In this document: one piece after another, positions 8,509 to 14,758 of the stretch | How the letters are laid out: each line of letters begins with the position of its first letter | Position numbering within the stretch: the stretch's first letter is position 1 | NCBI GenBank assembly: GCA_905202055.1 | Contig: CAJKQK010000019.1 | Coordinates: 1 to 28,356, forward strand | Length of the DNA stretch: 28,356 nucleotides | DNA from: an uncultured Oxalobacter sp. | GTDB lineage: Bacteria > Pseudomonadota > Gammaproteobacteria > Burkholderiales > Burkholderiaceae_D | Reading direction: 5' to 3' | Translations under genes and position numbers: made by a program | The notes under the pieces: model-generated | The model's database searches: none | What the model saw: only the letters and a program-made list of their open reading frames with translations | Told to the model about the DNA's origin: nothing

Positions 8509-8509
8509 A

Positions 8510-8544
8510 AAATATGTTTGGTTCCATTTCAGTGAAACATATTT
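8510..8544. repeat. 10-bp inverted repeat
   Basis: AAATATGTTT (8510-8519) and AAACATATTT (8535-8544) are exact reverse complements separated by 15 nt, followed on the plus strand by GATTTTTTA. It could be a weak hairpin or a protein-binding site. Confidence 0.4.
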
Positions 8545-8586
8545 GATTTTTTAGCATTCGACTTTAAGGGGACAAACAAGTCGAAC

Positions 8587-8625
8587 GTAACTTGGCCTGA
8601 TAACTTCAGGTCAAGTTACATTTTT
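8587..8625 (+). terminator. Orphan intrinsic-terminator-like hairpin
   Basis: GTAACTTGGCCTGA (8587-8600) pairs with TCAGGTCAAGTTAC (8606-8619), 14 bp with one G-U, around a 5-nt loop, followed by A and five T. This has the form of a Rho-independent terminator on the plus strand, but no plus-strand gene ends upstream, so it may end an unannotated short transcript. Confidence 0.5.
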
Positions 8626-8840
8626 AAATGATAAATAATCTTATGCCATAGTTGAATGTCGACTGGCAAAATTATTTCCTTCAATTCCCCTTTCAAACTA
8701 TTTTATCTATCGAGATACTGGACAATAACATTCTTCAAGGCTAACACAGCTTAAAAACTTGGGATAGCTTTAAGCAAAAAAAGTCACTGGATTATAAAGT
8801 AACTTCCTGATATTCCGATACAAAAAAGAATGGATTTAGT

Positions 8841-8880
8841 CATTAAAGGTCCAAATACATCATTAAAGACCGATACATTC
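8841..8880. repeat. Imperfect 20-bp tandem repeat
   Basis: CATTAAAG plus a few bases plus ATACAT occurs twice back to back (8841-8860 and 8861-8878). The copies differ by two substitutions and a 2-nt length change. Significance unknown. Confidence 0.3.
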
Positions 8881-9042
8881 CACTTTATTGCTAATCCCGG
8901 CGATAGAATTCCGGATTTTACGAATAATCAGTCGCTAATGACTGAAAATTATTTATAAATGTATCCCAATAAGATAAACATTACAAATTCCATTCCGGAC
9001 GAGTCTTGGCAAAACGTTTTTAATTTTCAATATGCCAGGCTC

Positions 9043-9073
9043 ATTATGTACAAAAAAAACTTTTGTTCATAAT
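9043..9073. repeat. 13-bp inverted repeat upstream of the Cro-type HTH gene
   Basis: ATTATGTACAAAA (9043-9055) and TTTTGTTCATAAT (9061-9073) are complementary at 12 of 13 positions around AAAAC. No U-run follows on either strand, so an operator-type palindrome is more likely than a terminator. Confidence 0.4.
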
Positions 9074-9204
9074 CAAAACCACACTTGAAGATTCTTTCCA
9101 ACCCCGACGGGTACACATCATTACTTTATCTGATCATTATCAAAATGACATCTTTTAAATTTGTCGAAAATTAACTTATTTTCAGACAAGCAAGGAGATG
9201 ATCG

Positions 9205-9558
9205 ATGAAAAGCGGGCATGAAAGTTACAAACAACGCTATGAAAAACATACCAGCAAACCGGATAAGTACGATCCGAACAATCTGCTGACTGGTATGATA
9301 AAAAAGCTCAATCTGAAAAATGATGCCGCCCTCTCACGCGCACTGGAAGTGGCCCCACCTGTCATCAGCAAGATCCGCCACGGCCGTTTGCCCGTAGGAG
9401 CGTCTTTACTCATTCGCATGCAGGAAATCAGTGATCTCTCCATCAAGGAATTGCGTGACATGATGGGAGATCGCAGAACCAAGTTTCGCATCAGCGATAA
9501 ACAGTTCAAGCCAAAAACTGAAAAAAGGATGAAAATAACCGAACCGACTGAAGCATGA
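9205..9558 (+). CDS. HTH (Cro/C1-like) DNA-binding protein
   Basis: A 117-aa predicted DNA-binding protein. Residues about 25-90 form a lambda-repressor-like helix-turn-helix: NDAALSRALEVAPPVISKIR is the turn and recognition helix, followed by a hydrophobic helix (LLIRMQEISDL) and a basic tail (DRRTKFR). Similar small proteins with the VAPPVISKIRHGRLPVG block are, from memory, widespread in Burkholderiales, so it may be a lineage-conserved regulator rather than a phage protein. A strong ribosome site, AAGGAGATGATCG, precedes the ATG. Targets are unknown. A short TTCTGT/ACAGAA palindrome lies 7 nt after the stop. Confidence 0.8.
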   Translation: MKSGHESYKQRYEKHTSKPDKYDPNNLLTGMIKKLNLKNDAALSRALEVAPPVISKIRHGRLPVGASLLIRMQEISDLSIKELRDMMGDRRTKFRISDKQFKPKTEKRMKITEPTEA

Positions 9559-9643
9559 CAGCCTTTCTGTTGACAGAAAAAGCAATCCGGCCACAAATTC
9601 AATACAAAAGAGGAATGAACCCTTTAAAATTGCCAGCGCTCCA

Positions 9644-9672
9644 TTGACCGAAGGCGAATGAAAAGATATCAT
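9644..9672 (+). promoter_or_regulatory. Sigma70 promoter of tRNA-Ser
   Basis: TTGACC (9644-9649), 17-nt spacer, TATCAT (9667-9672). A start near 9679 would give a 5' leader of about 34 nt before the tRNA. Confidence 0.65.
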
Positions 9673-9712
9673 CATGCACTCTGCTGTGATTTGGGTAACT
9701 AACAGACAGCAT

Positions 9713-9806
9713 GGAGATGTGGCCGAGAGGTCGAAGGCACTCCCCTGCTAAGGGAGCATACGGGCCAAAACTCGTATCAAGGGTTCGAATCCCTTCATCT
9801 CCGCCA
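9713..9806 (+). tRNA. serX-type tRNA-Ser(GCU): tRNA-Ser (GCU)
   Basis: A full cloverleaf can be folded by eye. The acceptor arms are GGAGATG (9713-9719) and CATCTCC (9796-9802), with discriminator G9803 and encoded CCA (9804-9806). The anticodon stem CTCCC/GGGAG encloses loop CTGCTAA with anticodon GCT at 9747-9749, reading AGC/AGU. A long variable arm (about TACGGGCC...CTCGTA), as expected for a class II tRNA, precedes the T arm GGGTTCGAATCCC. It is followed by its own terminator and sits at the left edge of the broken transporter genes. Confidence 0.96.
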
Positions 9807-9836
9807 GAATTCATTTTTGTAGTAAGAGAAGCAACG

Positions 9837-9871
9837 AACCCGTCATCTCTCCTGGATGTGACGGGTTTTTT
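9837..9871 (+). terminator. Intrinsic terminator after tRNA-Ser
   Basis: AACCCGTCA (9837-9845) and TGACGGGTT (9859-9867) form a perfect 9-bp stem with a 13-nt loop, followed by four more T. This is a strong terminator about 30 nt after the tRNA. Confidence 0.85.
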
Positions 9872-10146
9872 GTTTGCTTTGCGTTTCCTGTCAGGACAGA
9901 TCAATAGCCGCCTGAGGCGCCTTATGTCTTCAGCAAATGAAAAGGCTACCTGACTTCACTTCGTTTTCAGTGCACATCCCGCCATCTTGCGTGAATATCT
10001 TTTCCTCTTCACGTTACGAACCACCTGGCTTGCCAGTATTCCCTACAGATATCAGCTTCCCGGCTACACAATAAAAAATACGAACGGAACCAACAAAAGC
10101 GTCAGCCAGTCAATTAATAGTTGCTTTCATACGGGAAAGGATATTT
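9872..10146. other. Gene-free spacer before the transporter genes
   Basis: Between the tRNA terminator and the first transporter gene I see no gene, RNA or clear repeat. An 80-codon open frame running through the tRNA and terminator is not coding. GAAAGGA just before 10147 is the ribosome site of the transporter gene. Confidence 0.5.
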
Positions 10147-11670
10147 TTGACAAATCCATCATCTGACAAGGCAGGCAATGCGCAGGAAGGAAACCGTTCT
10201 GTACCGGCTAACGCCGGCAGACAACTGGGGGTACGGGTAATGACGCTTCTCGTGGTAAGTGCCATGTTCGGAGGCGAGGTCTACAATATACCCCAGAACA
10301 TGGTGCAATCTGCGGCTCTTGGCTCCATTCTTGTTGCCTGGGTCATAACTTTCCCGGGGATTTTCTTTCTTGCGAGAACGTTTCAGATACTTGCCGAGGT
10401 ACGTCCTGACATGACATCGGGCATCTACATATATTCCCGTGCCGGTTTTGGAAAAATGGCCGGTTTTCTGATGGCATGGGGTTACTGGATGTCAGTTGCA
10501 TTCGGAAACGTCAGTTACGCTGTTTTGTTGATGGATGCTGTCAACTATTTTTTCCCCCCTTATTTTGCCGGAGGAAATACTTGGCAGTCTATCGTCGTGG
10601 CCTCTGTCATCTCTGGACACTCCGGATTTTCGTATTGAGGGGTGTGAAGACCGCTTCAATAATAAATAATATCGGAACCATTGCCAAATTCGTTCCGATC
10701 ATTCTGTTCATTTTCATAACGGCATACTTCAGTTTCCGGGGGCATCTTTTCGGGTCGGACTTCTGGGGACATTTCAGCAATCGAACTCTGCACGACAGGC
10801 CTCTGGACGATATTTTCACACAGATCAAAAGTACGCTGCTGGTCACGTTGTGGATGTATATCGGCATCGAAGGAGCAGTCGTCATGTCCGACAAAGCCAC
10901 ACCCCGGACGGTGAGCCGCGCTACCATTCTGGGCTTTATGATCGTTTCAGTACTCTATGTTTTCGTTTCCATTTTACCTTTCGGATTCATGTCACAAGGT
11001 GAACTTGAGACACTTGCACCACCTTCCACGGCAGCGGTCCTGAAACGAATCGTCGGGACGTGGGGCGAAGTCGTCATCAATCTGGGTATTGTGATTGCAC
11101 TGTTGACCTCATGGCTTGTCTGGACATTACTGGTTGCCCAATTGCCCTGGGCATGCGCAAAAGATGGCACTTTCCCTAAAGTATTTGCCAGGACGAATGC
11201 CAATGGCGTCCCTTATGTTTCACTTTGGGTTTCAGCCATCATCATGCAACTTGCCATGCTTCTCGTCTATTTCGCAAATGATGCCTGGAGTGCCATGCTC
11301 TCCATTACCGGAGTAGCGATTTTACCTTCCTGCATCGGCTCTGCAGCTTATTTATGGAAACTGATCTGGATAAAGCAGTATCCTGAAAAAGCCATCTATA
11401 GTGCAGGAATGTCTCTTGTTGTCAGTGTGACAGCAACCCTCTATGGGGATATGGCTCGTTTATTCAGCAGGATTGCAGTATTTGCTGGCAGGTACGGTCA
11501 TTTATGCAATCGGGCTTGCTATCTTTATGTGGGCACGCAAGGAAAAGGCGCCAAATGAACCCATTTTCACGAAAATCGAACTCATTATCGCAGTCGCACT
11601 AGCTGTCATGGCACTTCTTGCTGTCTGGATGTTGTTTACCGGAAAGCTGCCTCTGGTTTATACCGGCTGA
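10147..11670 (+). pseudogene. Basic amino acid/polyamine antiporter, copy 1 (two frameshifts)
   Basis: APC-superfamily transporter of the APA type (ArcD-like arginine/ornithine or lysine antiporters), recognised by FNIPQNMAQSAALG-like TM1 and the ARTFQILAEVRPDMTSGIY and FGKMAGFLMAWGYW blocks. Compared with copy 2, the reading frame changes twice. A 1-nt deletion near 10611-10613 turns expected Val-Ile-Ile-Trp into a frame that ends at 10638. A 1-nt insertion in the G4 run at 11445-11448 later restores the original frame, which runs to the TGA at 11668-11670. Corrected length would be about 507-508 aa with about 12 TM helices. The TM1 glycine motif also reads GGEVYNIP instead of GGGVFNIP. The start is TTG at 10147 with AAAGGA upstream. 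Function is probably lost unless these are sequence errors. Confidence 0.85.
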
Positions 11671-11704
11671 TTTGAGAATACACAAATAAAAAGCGGCAAA
11701 AACC

Positions 11705-11716
11705 GTCATATATGAC
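11705..11716. promoter_or_regulatory. 12-bp perfect palindrome
   Basis: GTCATATATGAC lies 124 nt before the start of antiporter copy 2, in the 170-bp gap between the two copies. It has the form of a dimer-binding operator; no regulator can be assigned. Confidence 0.3.
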
Positions 11717-11840
11717 ACTCATTTATCAAATAACCACTTATTACTGATATCCGCCTTTTCCTCTCGAAAAAATGGAACTTATGCAACGGTTCGCTTGTCT
11801 TTTTCTTCATGCTTGAAAATATGTCACTTAAGGAGAAATT

Positions 11841-13367
11841 ATGGCGGATTCATCTTCCGGCAACACGGGGAATAATGCTCCAAACAGTAATGTGAGTACG
11901 GCAGGGAATGCCAAAAAACAGTTGGGCGTTCTTGCCATGACGCTTCTGGTTGTCAGCGCCATGTTCGGTGGCGGAGTATTCAATATTCCGCAAAACATGG
12001 CCCAGTCAGCCGCTTTGGGCGCTATTCTCATTGCATGGGGTGTGACCATTTCGGGAATTTTCTTTCTTGCAAGAACATTTCAGGTACTAGCAGACGTCCG
12101 GCCTGACATGACCTCGGGAATCTACATGTATTCCCGCGCAGGATTCGGCAAACTCGTCGGTTTTCTTATCGCATGGGGTTACTGGATGTCCACCGCATTC
12201 GGTAACGTCGGCTATGCCGTTCTGCTGATGGACGCCCTGAATTATTTCTTTCCACCTTATTTCAAAGGTGGCAATACCTGGGAAGCGGTGCTTGTCGCTT
12301 CGGTCATTATATGGACCTTGAGTCTCTTCGTCATGCGTGGCATTACAGGTGCGACGATATTGAACAATATCGGCACTTTTGCCAAATTCGTTCCGATCAT
12401 CCTGTTTATTCTCATTACCGGATACTTCTGTTTCAGAGGCAATCTCTTCGGGACAGACTTCTGGGGCAATGTATCCAGCCATGCCCTCGCCGACAAACCT
12501 CTTGGCGACGTTTTCGGACAGATCAAAAGCACCATGCTGGTGACCTTGTGGATGTACATCGGTATTGAAGGCGCCGTCGTCATGTCCGACAAAGCCTCCC
12601 CCCGAACCGTCAGCCGGGCGACCATTCTGGGCTTTCTGACCGTATCGATCATGTATGTTATCGTTTCAGTATTGCCATTCGGTTTCCTGTCGCAAGGCGA
12701 GCTCGCCGTCATGGCGCCTCCATCGACCGCAGCCATCCTCAAACAACTGGTGGGAACATGGGGTGAAGTCGTCATCAACCTCGGCGTCATTATCGCTCTC
12801 CTGTCCTCATGGCTTGTCTGGACGCTACTGGTTGCCCAATTGCCCTGGGCCTGCGCCAGGGATGGCACCTTCCCGAAAATCTTCGGCAAAACCAATAAAA
12901 ACGGGATTGCGTCCATCTCTCTCTGGGTTTCCACCGTCATTATGCAGCTCGCCATGATGCTGGTGTATTTTTCGAACAATGCCTAGAACGTCATGCTTTC
13001 CATAACCGGCGTCGTTCTGTTGCCAGCCTATATCGGTTCCGCCGGATATTTATGGAAGCTCATCGGCACGAAACAATACCCTGCAAAGGCGAAGTACAGC
13101 GCAAAAATGGCTCTTCTCGTAAGTGTGATTGCCACATTGTATGGTTTGTGGCTCGTGTATTCGGCCGGCCTGCAATATCTGCTCGTCGGCATGTTCGTCT
13201 ACGCCGTCGGACTGATCGTCTTCATCTGGGCCCGCAAGGAACAGGCTCCTGACGAACCGATCTTCACAAAAATCGAACTCATCATTGCCGTCGCACTCGT
13301 CGTGATTTCAGTTATTGCACTCTGGATGCTCTTTGCCGGGGCGCTTCCGACCGTTTACAAGCCATAG
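11841..13367 (+). pseudogene. Basic amino acid/polyamine antiporter, copy 2 (in-frame TAG)
   Basis: Paralogue of copy 1, an APA-type APC antiporter that would be 508 aa and span the inner membrane about 12 times. The N-terminal part is hydrophilic (about 30 residues, Asn/Ser-rich). TM1 carries GGGVFNIP and later ARTFQVLADVRPDMTSGIY. The whole frame from the ATG at 11841 to the TAG at 13365-13367 is intact except for one TAG at 12984-12986 (codon 382). Copy 1 has TGG (Trp) at this position (NDAWSAM against NNA*NVM), so one G-to-A change explains it. Reinitiation at ATG 12993 could give a 124-aa C-terminal piece. The ribosome site AAGGAG is strong. It sits 69 nt upstream of the decarboxylase gene, so it is a likely functional partner when intact. 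Confidence 0.85.
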
Positions 13368-13436
13368 CAAAACCGAAGAACCATTTTTTCGTTTGAATGA
13401 TATTCAGATTATTGAACCAATTTACAGGGAGCAACA

Positions 13437-14708
13437 ATGAATACACCACAAAAACCGATCAATAAAACTTACCTTGCCGGAAAATGGATGCCTTCCGATC
13501 AGCAAACCCTGAATGCATGGATGAAAAAAATCATGGATAAGGGTGAAAAAGACACAGGCCCCCTCCTGCCCGTCATCCAGAACCTGAAAAATTTCATCGA
13601 AACCGATTCCAAAGCGTATATGTTTTTCACTCAGATGTTCGATCAGGTTTCGGCAAAGGAAAAAACATCCCCATCAGGCATGCCGCAGGTACGTGATTAC
13701 AATCATATGTTACGGCTGTTCAATGTCATCATGACCCATGCGCCTGAATTCGATGAATCCGGTCTGGTCGGCTTTCCGTTCAACGCGATTCTCGACTGGT
13801 CCATGGCAACGACTGGAGGCTGGGCTGCCTTTCTGGACGACGAGGTCAACGCCTATTTGAAAGTCATGCTGAACGAATGGGCCATTTTCCTGCAATCTCC
13901 CGAAAGCACCTCGGTTTTGAGCGATGACCCGAAAAACGGATGGTTTGGAGACGATGCAAAAAAAGCGATGCCGACTTTTGTCGACGATTTTATCTGCGAT
14001 CCGAAACAACCTCATTATGGATTCACTTCGTGGGATGATTTTTTCACGCGGCGTTTTCGCCCGGATGCCCGTCCGATAGCAGAGCCTGACAATGATGCCG
14101 TCATCGTCAATGCCTGCGAATCTGCCCCGTATCGCATTGCCCAGAACGTCCAGATGAAAGACAAATTCTGGATCAAGGCACAGCCTTACGCACTGCAGTT
14201 CATGATGGATAATGACCCATGGGCTACCCAATTCGAAGGCGGTACGGTATACCAGGCATTCCTCTCTGCATTGAGCTATCACCGCTGGCACGCTCCTGTA
14301 TCCGGTACCGTCGTCAAAACCTATCTGGTTGAAGGAAGCTATTATTCCGAGGCCCTGAGTGAAGGAAATGATCCTTCCGCACCGAATGACTCGCAAGGCT
14401 ATATTGCTGAAGTCGCTACCCGGGCCCTGATATTCATTGAAGCGGACAATCCGGATATCGGACTCATGTGTTTCATGGCCGTCGGTATGGCTGAAGTATC
14501 CACCTGTGATGTAAAGGTTTACGAAGGCCAGCATCTCACGAAAGGGCAGGAAACCGGTATGTTCCATTTCGGCGGCTCGACTCACTGCCTGTTCTTCCGG
14601 CCGGGCGTCAATCTCGAGTTCGATTTGCATGGACAGACACCGGGACTGGACAGTACGAACATCCCGGTCAATGCGCGTATAGCCACTGTGAAATCCGGGA
14701 AAGACTGA
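13437..14708 (+). CDS. Soluble PSD-family (PsiD-like) pyruvoyl amino acid decarboxylase
   Basis: A 423-aa phosphatidylserine decarboxylase-family protein, apparently intact. It has no N-terminal membrane segment, unlike ordinary PSD, and carries an N-terminal helical domain (about 1-190). Core motifs are TSWDDFFTRRFRPDARPI (197-214), SYHRWHAP (280-287, with the catalytic His region) and MFHFGGST (375-382), where self-cleavage before Ser381 would create the pyruvoyl group. From memory these blocks and the length match fungal PsiD, an L-tryptophan decarboxylase, better than lipid-acting PSD (LGST). I infer a cytosolic amino acid decarboxylase; the substrate is unknown. GGGAG upstream of the ATG is a good ribosome site. 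Placement behind two antiporter genes supports amino acid/amine metabolism. Confidence 0.82.
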   Translation: MNTPQKPINKTYLAGKWMPSDQQTLNAWMKKIMDKGEKDTGPLLPVIQNLKNFIETDSKAYMFFTQMFDQVSAKEKTSPSGMPQVRDYNHMLRLFNVIMTHAPEFDESGLVGFPFNAILDWSMATTGGWAAFLDDEVNAYLKVMLNEWAIFLQSPESTSVLSDDPKNGWFGDDAKKAMPTFVDDFICDPKQPHYGFTSWDDFFTRRFRPDARPIAEPDNDAVIVNACESAPYRIAQNVQMKDKFWIKAQPYALQFMMDNDPWATQFEGGTVYQAFLSALSYHRWHAPVSGTVVKTYLVEGSYYSEALSEGNDPSAPNDSQGYIAEVATRALIFIEADNPDIGLMCFMAVGMAEVSTCDVKVYEGQHLTKGQETGMFHFGGSTHCLFFRPGVNLEFDLHGQTPGLDSTNIPVNARIATVKSGKD

Positions 14709-14722
14709 TCCCAAAATCCGGG

Positions 14723-14758
14723 CAGCCCTGTCCCGATCAGGGACGGGCTGTTTTTTTT
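14723..14758 (+). terminator. Intrinsic terminator after the decarboxylase gene
   Basis: CAGCCC-T-GTCCC (14723-14734) pairs with GGGACGGGCTG (14740-14750), with one bulged T and a short loop, followed by eight T (14751-14758). It lies between convergent genes; on the minus strand the following tract is weaker (GATTTTGGG). Confidence 0.85.

Larger units (their letters stand above)
8360..9204. other. AT-rich, repeat-bearing intergenic region between divergent HTH genes
   Basis: 845 bp without a credible gene, visibly more AT-rich than the surrounding DNA. It holds four ATACACTT-like boxes, inverted repeats at 8510-8544, 8587-8619, 8749-8775 and 9043-9073, and a short tandem repeat at 8841-8880. 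The two flanking genes encode DNA-binding proteins and point away from it, so it probably contains both promoters. Acquired DNA or an element remnant is possible, but no transposase, integrase or terminal repeat was found. Confidence 0.6.

Noticed and set aside
8360..9204. CRISPR array or insertion sequence in the AT-rich spacer
   Set aside because: Repeats are short, few and unevenly spaced; there are no spacers of constant length, no terminal inverted repeats enclosing a gene, and no transposase.
9713..9806. Attachment site of an integrated element at tRNA-Ser
   Set aside because: No second copy of the tRNA 3' end and no integrase gene could be found in the window.
9711..9953. 80-codon open frame through the tRNA
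   Set aside because: It overlaps tRNA-Ser and its terminator, so it is not coding.
10600..11450. Programmed frameshifting in antiporter copy 1
   Set aside because: No slippery heptamer with downstream structure was seen at 10611, and two opposite shifts would both be needed; mutation or sequence error is simpler.
12257..12979. 240-codon open frame on the minus strand
   Set aside because: Antisense to antiporter copy 2; Met/Arg/Pro-rich translation without family resemblance.
13710..14714. 334-codon open frame on the minus strand
   Set aside because: Antisense to the intact decarboxylase gene; no domain motifs, and it ends inside the same coding region.
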